DNA of 64,000 bases, from the NCBI RefSeq assembly GCF_004006235.1, contig NZ_CP034753.1:1054001-1118000 (forward strand), written 5' to 3'. This DNA is from Agromyces sp. LHK192 (GTDB taxonomy: Bacteria > Actinomycetota > Actinomycetes > Actinomycetales > Microbacteriaceae). Each line of letters begins with the position of its first letter. The stretch's first letter is position 1. Below the pieces are notes generated by a model. It had not been told where the DNA came from. It saw only the letters and a list, made by a program, of their open reading frames with translations, and searched no databases. Positions 53,978-61,499 of this stretch are shown here, in pieces. A program made the position numbers and the translations under genes.

Positions 53978-54996
53978 TCAGCGCACTCCAGAGGTGACTG
54001 CGCCGGCGAGGTCGCGGCGGAGGGCGAAGCGCTGGTACACGAGCGCGACGACGAGCGAGATGAGGAAGAGGATGACGGCGATCGCGCTGCCGTAGCCGGG
54101 CTGCCCGGCGAACTGGCCCTGCTGCACCATGTACGTCGCCATCGTCTCGGTCGACATCTGGCGCACGGTCGGCGCGACCGTGACCCACACCATGTCGAAC
54201 AGCTGGAGGGCGCCGATCATCGACAGGAACGCCCAGATGCGGATGGTCGGGCCGAGCAGCGGGATCGTGATGTGTCGCTGGATCTGCCACCAGCTCGCAC
54301 CGTCGATGGATGCCGCCTCGCCGAGCTCCTCGGGCACGCCCTGGAGGCCGGCGAGCATGAGGATGATCGCGAAGCCCGTGTACTTCCACGTGAGGATGCC
54401 GAACAGCGTCCACAGGGCGATGTCCGGGTCGGCGAGCCAGTTCTGCTGCAGCGCGCCGAGGCCCACGGCCTCGAGGAGAGCGTTGACCCCGCCGTTCGGC
54501 TGGAGCAGCAGCTTCCAGGCGAGGCCCGCGATGACCTCGGCGAGGACGTACGGCACGAAGATCAGGAGGCGGAGGGCGCTGCGGCCGCGCATGCGGCGAT
54601 TGAGGAGCAGCGCGATGCCGATCGCGAGCGGACCCTGGATGAGCAGCGACAGCGCGAGGATCGTGAAGTTGTTGCCGATCGCCCGGAGGAACTCGGGCGT
54701 CGTGAGCGCCCGCACGTAGTTGTCGAAGCCGACGAATCGCTCGGGGTCGGCGAGGTTCTCCCACTTGAACGCCGCGGGAAGGTTGTAGAAGGAGTACACC
54801 GCCGCGAGCACGACGGGCAGGATCACGAAGCCGACGAACACGACGAGGGCGGGGCCCGCGAACAGGGCGATCTCGACGCGCGTGCGCGCGGCGCCACGAC
54901 GGCGGGGCCGGCGCTCGCCGCGTCCGGCGGCGGATTCGGGGAGGGGGCCGGGCCCGCGGCGATCGCGGGCCCGGCCGAGTCGAGCAGGGCGGCCAT
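53978..54996 (-). CDS. Carbohydrate ABC transporter permease (MalF family), apparent N-terminal frameshift
   Basis: The conserved frame runs from about 54895 to 53978: EIALFAGPALVVFVGFVILPVV is transmembrane helix 1, and the EAA loop is ELGEAASIDGASWW. In that frame the first start codon is a GTG at 54841 inside helix 1. The only well-placed ATG (54996, 2 bases after the binding-protein stop, reading MAALLDSAG) is in another frame and ends soon. One extra base or two missing bases around the GC palindrome 54946-54976 would join them. This may be a sequencing error, a true mutation or an unusual start. Confidence 0.75.
54946..54976. terminator. 13-bp GC hairpin after the oligosaccharide-binding protein gene
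   Basis: GGCCGGGCCCGCG (54946-54958), a 5-base loop and the exact complement (54964-54976) lie 23 bases past the binding-protein stop. As in the other two sugar ABC operons of the window, it separates the binding-protein cistron from the transporter cistrons. Confidence 0.7.
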
Positions 54997-54998
54997 GG

Positions 54999-56288
54999 TC
55001 AGAGGGTGTCCGCCGCGGCCTGCATCTTGGTGACGATGTCCTCCGGGGTGCCGGTGCCGGCGAAGAGGTTCACGATGCCCTCGTTCATCGCGTTGCCCAC
55101 GGTGGTGCCGAACGCCGTGTCGAGCCAGAGCTGCACGAACGACGCGTTCTGCAGGCCTTCCGCGACGAGCTTCAGGTTCGGGTCCTCGAGCGACTCCATC
55201 GCGGCAGGCACCGTCGGGATGCCCGAGCCGGACGCGGCGAACTTCTTCTGGACCTCTTCGCTCATGATGTACTCGAGCAGCTCGGCGCACTCCGGCGGGG
55301 CCTCCGCGGAGCAGCCGAATCCGTCGCCGCCGCCGAGGGCTGCGGTCGGGTCGCCGTCGGCGCCGTCGATGCCGGGGACGGGGAACCAGCGGAGGAACTC
55401 GGGGACCTCCTCGTCCGGCGTGAGCCCGCCGATGACGCCCGCGTTCCAGTGCCCCATGAGCTCCATGGCCGCCTGGCCGTTGGCGACGAGGCCGGCCGAG
55501 CTGCCCGCGCCCTGCTGGGCCGCGGTGCCGAGGAAGCCCTCCTGGAACGGCTCGGTAGCGATGAAGGCCTCGAGCTGCTCGCCGGCCTCGACCCAGCAGT
55601 CGTCGCTGAAGTCGTACTCGAGCTCGGCGGCCTGCAGCGTCTCGGGCGAGCACGACTTGAGCGCGAACTGGTACCACCAGTGCGCGGCCGGCCACTTGTC
55701 GCCCGCGCCGACTGCGATGGGCGCTGCGCCGGCGCCCTTGAGCGCCGTGACGGCGTCGTTCAGCTCGTCGAGCGTGGCGGGCGGCTCGCTGATGCCGGCC
55801 TGCTCGAACAGGTCGGCGTTGTACCAGAAGCCCTCGATGCCGAACGTGAAGGGGATGCCGTACGTCTTGCCGTCGACCTGCCACGGGGTCGCCGTCGCGC
55901 CGACGCTCGAGATGGTGTCGGCGAGCGAGTCGTCGAGTTCCATGAGGTAGCCGTTGGCGACCTGGTCGCGCAGTTCGCCGCCCGGCCACACCTGGAACAG
56001 GTCGGGGGCGTCGCCCGAGGCGAGCGCGTTCGGGATGAGGGTGCGCTGCAGTTCCTCGTTCTGGTAGCCGGTCTGCTCGACCTTGACGCCGGGGTGGGCC
56101 TCCTCGAACTCGGCGGCGACCTCTTCCCACACGGCGGGCATCGGACCCGAGGTGGCGTTGTGCCACCAGGTGATCGTCACGTCGCCGTCGCCGCCGCCGT
56201 CACCCGAGGGGCTGCATCCGGCGAGGGCGGCCGCCACGAGGGCGGTGCCGGCCCCCAGGGCGACGAGCGTGGTGCTGCGTCTGTTCAT
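54999..56288 (-). CDS. Oligosaccharide ABC transporter substrate-binding lipoprotein
   Basis: 429 residues. Two adjacent ATGs are possible; the second has AGAGG 7 bases upstream. The signal peptide ends in ALAGC (Cys24), then a Gly/Asp linker. VTITWWHNATSGPM, NALASGDAPDLFQVWPGGELRDQV and YGIPFTFGIEGFWYNADLFEQAG are typical of the MalE/BxlE-like binding proteins (PF01547). It captures oligosaccharides, probably xylo-oligomers, at the cell surface. A textbook promoter and overlapping palindromic operators lie upstream. Confidence 0.9.
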   Translation of the reverse strand: MNRRSTTLVALGAGTALVAAALAGCSPSGDGGGDGDVTITWWHNATSGPMPAVWEEVAAEFEEAHPGVKVEQTGYQNEELQRTLIPNALASGDAPDLFQVWPGGELRDQVANGYLMELDDSLADTISSVGATATPWQVDGKTYGIPFTFGIEGFWYNADLFEQAGISEPPATLDELNDAVTALKGAGAAPIAVGAGDKWPAAHWWYQFALKSCSPETLQAAELEYDFSDDCWVEAGEQLEAFIATEPFQEGFLGTAAQQGAGSSAGLVANGQAAMELMGHWNAGVIGGLTPDEEVPEFLRWFPVPGIDGADGDPTAALGGGDGFGCSAEAPPECAELLEYIMSEEVQKKFAASGSGIPTVPAAMESLEDPNLKLVAEGLQNASFVQLWLDTAFGTTVGNAMNEGIVNLFAGTGTPEDIVTKMQAAADTL

Positions 56289-56299
56289 CATCGAACCTC

Positions 56300-56326
56300 T
56301 CGAAAATTTCGACGCCAACGTCGAAA
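56300..56326. promoter_or_regulatory. Overlapping palindromic operators in the leader of the oligosaccharide ABC operon
   Basis: TCGAAAATTTCGA (56300-56312) is a perfect odd palindrome, and TTTCGACG-CCAA-CGTCGAAA (56307-56326) a perfect 8-bp inverted repeat overlapping it. They lie just before the ribosome-binding site and after the transcription start, a roadblock position. The divergent ROK protein is the likely binder. Confidence 0.7.
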
Positions 56327-56343
56327 GTGATCTGGACGCCTCG

Positions 56344-56372
56344 AATATACGTGGCGCCGGATTTGGCGTCAA
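56344..56372 (-). promoter_or_regulatory. Consensus promoter of the oligosaccharide ABC operon
   Basis: Read leftward: TTGACG (56372-56367), a 17-base spacer and TATATT (56349-56344). This is the best sigma-A-type promoter in the window. Confidence 0.85.
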
Positions 56373-56397
56373 GCGCAACATATTCGCACCTTCGCCC

Positions 56398-56403
56398 TAG
56401 AGT
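56398..56403 (+). promoter_or_regulatory. -10 box TAGAGT of a likely leaderless promoter
   Basis: TAGAGT lies 6 bases before the ROK gene ATG. GGAG in the gap is too close to the ATG to serve well. Confidence 0.5.
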
Positions 56404-56409
56404 GGAGCC

Positions 56410-57633
56410 ATGACCGACCGCGCCGGAACGTTCGACGGCGTGCACCGCCGAAACCTTTCGAAGATCCTCGGCCTGGTGCACCTCGACGGGCCGCTCTCGC
56501 GAGCCCGTCTGACCGCCGCGACCGGGCTCAACCGGTCGACCGTCGCCTCGCTCGCCGCCGAGCTCGTCGACCTCGGACTCGTCGAGGAGCGTGCGCCCGA
56601 CCCCACCAACCGCGTCGGTCGGCCGTCGCCGGTCGTCGCCCCGCACTCGGGCGTGGTCGCCATCGCCGTAAACCCCGAGGTCGACGCGGTCACCATCGCC
56701 GCGGTCGCGCTCGACGGCACGATTCCCGCGCGCGAGCGCGTCGAGATGGACGACCTCGTCACGCCCGAGCAGGCCGCGCGCCTGACCGCCGAGGCCGTCG
56801 CGCGATGGCGTGCACCGGGTGGGCTGCTCGCGGACGCCCGACCGATCGCCGTCGGCCTCGCGGTGCCGGGTCTCGTGCGCGCCTCCGACGGCCTCGTGCG
56901 GTTCGCCCCGCACCTCGACTGGCGGGACGCCCCGATCCGCGCGCTCGTGGAGGACGCGACCGGCCTGCCCGCGGCCGTCGGCAACGATGCGAGCCTCGGC
57001 GCGATGGCCGAGCACCTCTTCGGCGCCGGCCGCGGCGTCGACGACCTCGTCTACCTCAACGGCGGCGCCAGCGGCATCGGCGGGGGAGTGATCGTCGGGG
57101 GTGCGCTCATCGGCGGGGCCGGCGGCTACGCGGGCGAGTTCGGCCAGAACCGTCCCGGCATCGACGCGCCGGGCGACCGCCTGGTGCCTGGCGGCGTGCT
57201 CGAGGACGAGGTGAGCCGCGCCCGACTGCTCGAGGTGGTCGGCCTCCGGCACGCCGACGAGCCCGCGCTCGCCGCGGCGATCGAGGCGGCGACCGCGGGC
57301 GCCGAGGCATCCGATGCCCCGGAATCGGACGCCTCCGCACCCGTCGCCGACGAGATCGCGCGGCAGCGCCGGATCCTCGGCACGGCCCTCGCCAACGCGG
57401 TGAACGTGCTGAACCCGTCGGTCGTGATCCTGGGCGGGTTCCTCGCCACGCTCGCGGCGCAGGATCCGGCCGCCCTGCGCGACGCGGTGGTCGCCCAGGC
57501 GATGCCCGCGGCGGTCGAGGACGTCGACCTGCGGGTGGCGGCGCTCGGCGAGGATCGCCTGCTGATCGGCGCCGCCGAGGCCGCGTTCGCGGCCCTGCTC
57601 GCCGACCCGATGGGCGTCGAGGGCGCGGCCTGA
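56410..57633 (+). CDS. ROK family transcriptional regulator
   Basis: 407 residues. An N-terminal winged helix (LSRARLTAATGLNRSTVASLAAELVDLGLV, about residues 28-57) is fused to a ROK sugar-kinase-like domain (VGLAVPGLV, VGNDASLGAMAEHLFGAG, LNGGASGIGGGVIVGG). The zinc site expected as GH...CxCGxxGC is missing: the region reads GEFGQNRPGIDAP. It therefore acts without the structural zinc. Divergent from the ABC operon, whose leader has TCGAAA palindromes, so it probably represses that operon and responds to xylose or an oligomer. Confidence 0.88.
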   Translation: MTDRAGTFDGVHRRNLSKILGLVHLDGPLSRARLTAATGLNRSTVASLAAELVDLGLVEERAPDPTNRVGRPSPVVAPHSGVVAIAVNPEVDAVTIAAVALDGTIPARERVEMDDLVTPEQAARLTAEAVARWRAPGGLLADARPIAVGLAVPGLVRASDGLVRFAPHLDWRDAPIRALVEDATGLPAAVGNDASLGAMAEHLFGAGRGVDDLVYLNGGASGIGGGVIVGGALIGGAGGYAGEFGQNRPGIDAPGDRLVPGGVLEDEVSRARLLEVVGLRHADEPALAAAIEAATAGAEASDAPESDASAPVADEIARQRRILGTALANAVNVLNPSVVILGGFLATLAAQDPAALRDAVVAQAMPAAVEDVDLRVAALGEDRLLIGAAEAAFAALLADPMGVEGAA

Positions 57634-57671
57634 CCGACTCGGCGGGTTGCGGCGACCCCGGGGTCGCGCGC

Positions 57672-57750
57672 TAGACTGACACGCAGTCGAATCGATTCGA
57701 GCCCGCTCCATCGGCTCATCGAACCCGGCGGTGTCCCCGCGACACCGCCG
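57672..57750 (+). promoter_or_regulatory. Leader region of the MFS gene: -10 box, palindrome and hairpin
   Basis: TAGACT (57672-57677) is a -10 candidate. TCGAATCGATTCGA (57687-57700) is a perfect 14-bp palindrome at the expected transcript start and shares TCGAA arms with the ROK operators. CGGCGGTGTC-CCCGC-GACACCGCCG (57726-57750) is a perfect 10-bp hairpin in the leader, followed by TTCCC, possibly an attenuator. Confidence 0.5.
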
Positions 57751-57814
57751 TTCCCATCGGTGCCGACCGTCGCGCGCCGCGTCCGTCGTTCCGCCCGCGC
57801 GCCAGTAGGAATCC

Positions 57815-59101
57815 ATGTCTGCAACGAGCTCCATCCCCATCATCCGCCCCGACGACACCCGGTCGACCCCGGTCGTCCACGCGCACCCCGGCGACGCGCT
57901 GTCGCGCCGCCAGCGCCTCGTTTACGTGCTCGTGCTCGGTGCCCTCACCGCGCTCGGACCGTTCACGGTCGACCTCTACCTGCCCGCCTTCCCGGTGCTC
58001 CAGGACGAACTCGGCGTCTCGGCGACGGCCGTCCAGCTCACCCTCACCGGCACCATGCTGGGCTTCGGGTTCGGCCAGCTCATCGTCGGACCGTGGAGCG
58101 ACAAGGTCGGTCGCCGCCTGCCCCTGATCCTCTCGACGATCCTGCACATCGCGGCATCCGTCGGTGCGGCGCTCGCGCCCGACATCACGTGGCTCTTCGT
58201 GTTCCGACTGCTCCAGGGCTTCGGCGCCGCGGCCGGCGGCGTCGTCGCGATGGCGATGGTGCGCGACCTCTTCGGCGGCAAGCCCCTCGTGCGGATGCTC
58301 TCGCGGCTCGCGCTCGTCAACGGCCTCGCCCCCGTGCTCGCACCGGTCATCGGCTCGCAGCTGCTCGCCGTCATGGACTGGCGCGGCGTGTTCTGGGTGC
58401 TCGGCGCGTACGGCGCGGTGGTCGTGGTGGCGGTCGCGCTGTTCATCGTCGAGACGCTGCCCGAGACGCGACGCCACGTGGCCGGCCACTCGACGATGCG
58501 GGCGCGCTACGGGGCGCTCTTCCGCGACCGCGTGTACCTCGGTGCGGCGATCGTCGGCGGCATGACCTTCACGGGGCTCTTCGCCTACCTGTCGACGTCG
58601 TCGTTCCTCTTCCAGGAGGTCTACGCGTTCAGCGCGCAGGAGTACGGCCTGCTCTTCGCCGTGAACTCGATCGGCGTGATCATCGGCGTGCAGACCAGCT
58701 CCCGGCTCATGCGCGGGCCCGTGCCGCCGCAGTGGATCCTCGCGGCGACCACGATCGTGCACGTGGTCATGGCCCTCGCCATCATCGGGCTCGACCTCTC
58801 GGGCGCGGGATTCTGGGGCACCGCGATCCCGCTGTGGTTCTTCATCCTCGCGTGCGGCTTCTCGTTCCCGGCCGTGCAGGTGCTCGCCCTCGCGAACCAC
58901 GGCGCCGAGGCCGGCACCGCGGCGTCGCTGCTCGGCGCCATGAACTTCGGCCTCGCGGGCGTCATCTCGCCGCTCATCGGCCTGCTCGGCGTGGGCAGCG
59001 CCGTGCCGATGGCCTTCGTCATGGTGCTCGCGGCATCCGTCGCGATCATCGCGCTGTGGGCGCTCATCCGACCGAAGACGGTGCCGCCGCTCGCGGACTG
59101 A
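57815..59101 (+). CDS. MFS multidrug transporter, Bcr/CflA family
   Basis: 428 residues with twelve hydrophobic segments. GALTALGPFTVDLYLPAFPVLQDELGVSATAVQLTLTGTMLGFGFGQLIVGPWSDKVGRRLPL is the Bcr/CflA signature with motif A (GPWSDKVGRR). RLLQGFGAAAGGVVAMAMVRDLFGG is motif C-like. The family exports drugs such as bicyclomycin or chloramphenicol, or amino acids. AGGA precedes the ATG. Expression may be controlled by the palindrome and leader hairpin upstream. Confidence 0.88.
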   Translation: MSATSSIPIIRPDDTRSTPVVHAHPGDALSRRQRLVYVLVLGALTALGPFTVDLYLPAFPVLQDELGVSATAVQLTLTGTMLGFGFGQLIVGPWSDKVGRRLPLILSTILHIAASVGAALAPDITWLFVFRLLQGFGAAAGGVVAMAMVRDLFGGKPLVRMLSRLALVNGLAPVLAPVIGSQLLAVMDWRGVFWVLGAYGAVVVVAVALFIVETLPETRRHVAGHSTMRARYGALFRDRVYLGAAIVGGMTFTGLFAYLSTSSFLFQEVYAFSAQEYGLLFAVNSIGVIIGVQTSSRLMRGPVPPQWILAATTIVHVVMALAIIGLDLSGAGFWGTAIPLWFFILACGFSFPAVQVLALANHGAEAGTAASLLGAMNFGLAGVISPLIGLLGVGSAVPMAFVMVLAASVAIIALWALIRPKTVPPLAD

Positions 59102-59213
59102 GCGCGCCGCGGGCGCCGCGCCGCGCGCCGCGCCGAGTGGCTCCGTCGTCGCCGAGCGCATCCGTCCGAACGGAAACGCTGGACGGGTTCGGAGACGTTC
59201 GACGAGCCGCCGG

Positions 59214-59219
59214 TACGGT
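59214..59219 (+). promoter_or_regulatory. -10 box TACGGT of a likely leaderless promoter
   Basis: TACGGT lies 6 bases before the PAP2 gene ATG. The gap 59102-59225 has nothing else recognisable. Confidence 0.45.
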
Positions 59220-59225
59220 TGGGCG

Positions 59226-60068
59226 ATGGGAAGCGACGAGCGCGACGCAGCGGATGCCTCGGACGGGGTGCCCGCCGCGAGCCCCGATGCCCCGCCGACG
59301 GATGCCCCGGGCCCCGGGCCGGCGCTCGAACCGCGCCTCGAACGCCGCGCGCACGCGTTCAGCCGGCGGGTGCCGCTCGTCGCGGGTCTCGTCGCCGTCG
59401 GGCTTGCGGCGCTGCTGGGGCTGGTGGTCACGATCCGCAACGGCATCCTCGTCGACCTCGACGAGGAGTGGGCGGAGGAGATCCTCACGATCCACGGCCC
59501 GTTCGGCGACTTCCTGGCCCTCACCATGAACTGGCTGGGCGGCGGCGTGGTGGGCGTCTTCATCATCCCGGTGCTCGTCGCCGTGCTGCTGCTGGTGAGC
59601 CGCCGGCCGTGGGGTGCGCTCTACTTCATCGTCGCCTCGGCCGCGAGCGCGCTCGTCGTGCAGCTGCTCAAGGAGCTGTTCGGGCGCGCTCGGCCCGAGG
59701 ACATGATGGTCACCAGCGACTACGGGTCCTTCCCGTCGGGCCACGTCGCGAACGCGGCTACCATCGCCGTCGCCCTCGGCGTGATCGTGCCGCGAGTCGC
59801 CGTGTGGATCGCGGGTGCGTGCTACACCGTGCTCATGGCGATCAGCCGCACCTACCTCGGGGCGCACTGGATCACGGACACGATCGGCGGCGCGCTCGTC
59901 GGGGCGGGGGTCGCCCTGGTGGTGTGGACCGTGCTCGCGAAGCCGCTCGAGCGCGAGCGGCTCGCGTGGGGCGAACGGCGAGCGGATGCCGCCAGGGCGC
60001 GAGCCGAGGCGCACGTCACGCCGCCCGCGAAGCCGAGGGGTGGCGGCGACGGCTCTACAACGTTGTAG
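59226..60068 (+). CDS. PAP2 family membrane phosphatase
   Basis: 280 residues. An acidic, Pro/Asp-rich N-terminus precedes five or six hydrophobic helices. The three phosphatase motifs are KELFGRARP (KxxxxxxRP), FPSGHVA (PSGH) and SRTYLGAHWITD (SRxxxxxHxxxD). PAP2 enzymes hydrolyse phosphatidate or undecaprenyl diphosphate outside the membrane, recycling lipid carriers. The stop codon TAG lies inside the LacI operator palindrome of the next gene. Confidence 0.9.
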   Translation: MGSDERDAADASDGVPAASPDAPPTDAPGPGPALEPRLERRAHAFSRRVPLVAGLVAVGLAALLGLVVTIRNGILVDLDEEWAEEILTIHGPFGDFLALTMNWLGGGVVGVFIIPVLVAVLLLVSRRPWGALYFIVASAASALVVQLLKELFGRARPEDMMVTSDYGSFPSGHVANAATIAVALGVIVPRVAVWIAGACYTVLMAISRTYLGAHWITDTIGGALVGAGVALVVWTVLAKPLERERLAWGERRADAARARAEAHVTPPAKPRGGGDGSTTL

Positions 60069-60070
60069 AG
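60053..60070. promoter_or_regulatory. Perfect 18-bp LacI operator CTCTACAACGTTGTAGAG
   Basis: A complete palindrome overlapping both the stop codon of the PAP2 gene and a TAGAGT -10 box (60066-60071) of the LacI gene. Matching TACAACGTT sites precede the sugar ABC operon at 61371 and 61384, so the protein probably represses itself and that operon. Confidence 0.85.
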
Positions 60071-60089
60071 TGTCCCGCGAGGGAGGACC

Positions 60090-61112
60090 ATGGCTGCGAC
60101 GCTGCACGATGTCGCACGGCTTGCGGGGGTCTCGATCAAGACCGTCTCGAACGTCATCAACGACTACCCGCACGTGCGACCCGCCACGCGAGAACGCGTC
60201 GAGGAGGCGATCGCCCAGACCGGCTATCGACCGAACCGGGCGGCGCGCCTGCTGCGCTCCGGCAGATCCGGGCTGATCAGCCTGATCATGCCCGACCTGC
60301 GCAACGTGTACTTCGCCGAGCTCGCGAACGACGTCATGACGGCCGCGGCCACGCACGGCCTGTCGGTGCTCATCGAGCAGATCCGCGGCGAGGAGGGGCC
60401 CGAGGCCGAACTCGAGGTCGTCGACGCGGCGATGCGCCGCGGGGTCGACGGCGTGCTCTACAGCGTGCTGGCCATGCGCGACGAAGACGTCGCCGAGCTC
60501 CGCAAGGCGCCCGTGCCGATGGTGCTGCTCGGCGAGCGCATCTTCGGCGGACCCACCGACCACGTGACGATGCAGAACGTCGAGGCCGCCCGCGCGGCGA
60601 CCGAGCACCTGATCTCCCGCGGCGCGACGCGGATCGCCGCGCTCGGCGCGCACACCGGCGAGGTCGTCGGCTCGGCGGGCCTCCGCCTGCGCGGCTATCG
60701 CGAGGCGCTCGAGGCGGCGGGCATCCCGTACGACGAGCGTCTCGTGCCGCCCGGCGGCACGTGGTTCCGCTCCGACGGCGCGCGGCTCATGCAGGAGCTG
60801 ATCGACGACGGAGTGGAGTTCGACGCCGTGTTCGGGTTCAACGACGCCGTCGCGTTCGGCGCGATGCGCGTGCTGCAGGAGTCGGGACGGCGGGTCCCCG
60901 AGGACGTGCTCGTCATGGGCTTCGACGACCTCGACGAGACCAGGTACACCAAGCCCGCGTTGTCGACCATCGACCCGGGTCGCCAACGCATCGCCGAGAC
61001 CGCGGTGGACTTCCTCGTCGAGCGCATCAACGCCGGTGACGACGGGCCGGTCGCCCGCGAGGTCGAGGTGCCGTTCCGGGTCGTCGAGCGGGAGTCGACC
61101 GCGCGGCGCTGA
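60090..61112 (+). CDS. LacI family regulator of the adjacent sugar ABC operon
   Basis: 340 residues. GGGAGG precedes the ATG. TLHDVARLAGVSIKTVSNVINDYPHVRPATRERVEEAI is the helix-turn-helix, followed by the hinge PNRAARLLRSGRSGLISLIMPDL and effector domain (FGFNDAVAFGAMRVLQESGRRVPEDVLVMGFDDLDETRYTKP). It shares TACAACGTTGTA operators with the downstream binding-protein gene. The inducer is the unknown sugar imported by that system. Confidence 0.92.
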   Translation: MAATLHDVARLAGVSIKTVSNVINDYPHVRPATRERVEEAIAQTGYRPNRAARLLRSGRSGLISLIMPDLRNVYFAELANDVMTAAATHGLSVLIEQIRGEEGPEAELEVVDAAMRRGVDGVLYSVLAMRDEDVAELRKAPVPMVLLGERIFGGPTDHVTMQNVEAARAATEHLISRGATRIAALGAHTGEVVGSAGLRLRGYREALEAAGIPYDERLVPPGGTWFRSDGARLMQELIDDGVEFDAVFGFNDAVAFGAMRVLQESGRRVPEDVLVMGFDDLDETRYTKPALSTIDPGRQRIAETAVDFLVERINAGDDGPVAREVEVPFRVVERESTARR

Positions 61113-61154
61113 CGGGCCTGCGCGGCGCTGACGGGTCTGCGCGGCACTGACGCG
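61102..61154. repeat. Tandem repeat carrying the LacI stop codon
   Basis: CGCGGCGCTGACGGG at 61102-61116 and 61121-61135, and a diverged third copy at 61140-61154, period 19. The first copy includes the TGA of the LacI gene. Confidence 0.88.
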
Positions 61155-61499
61155 CGCTTGCCCCGTGCCGGCCGCGCCCCCGAGGCATCCGGTCGGCGCA
61201 TCTCCGGTGGATCGCCCGGCGCGTCGGCGTGTCGCCGGCAATGTTCCGGCGAGTCGTCGCGCCGTTCCGGAGTTGCGCCGTGCCGTCGCGCCGGACGGCC
61301 ACCCCTCACCACGCCGGACGCGCGGAGCGCTGCACTTGACAGCGTCCGGAGTTGCCGTCAATATGACTCCTACAACGTTTACCTACAACGTTGTAAAAGC
61401 GCTCGATCTCGACGACGAGGACCTCCCGTCGACGACGGTCGAGGGCCTCCGCACAGCAGACAACGGTGTCGTACACCGCGAGAGAAAGAGCACCTGAGC
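61113..61499. promoter_or_regulatory. 387-bp intergenic region with promoter and twin operators
   Basis: After the stop-codon repeats, 61155-61330 is plain GC-rich DNA in which I see no gene. TTGACA (61336-61341), a 17-base spacer and CAATAT (61359-61364) form the promoter of the sugar ABC operon. TACAACGTTTA (61371-61381) and the palindrome TACAACGTTGTA (61384-61395) lie 13 bases apart at and after the transcription start. The rest is an untranslated leader of about 100 bases. Confidence 0.8.

Noticed and set aside
61158..61499. In-frame N-terminal extension of the third sugar-binding protein
   Set aside because: The signal peptide and lipobox fit the ATG at 61500, and the extension would cover the promoter and operators.
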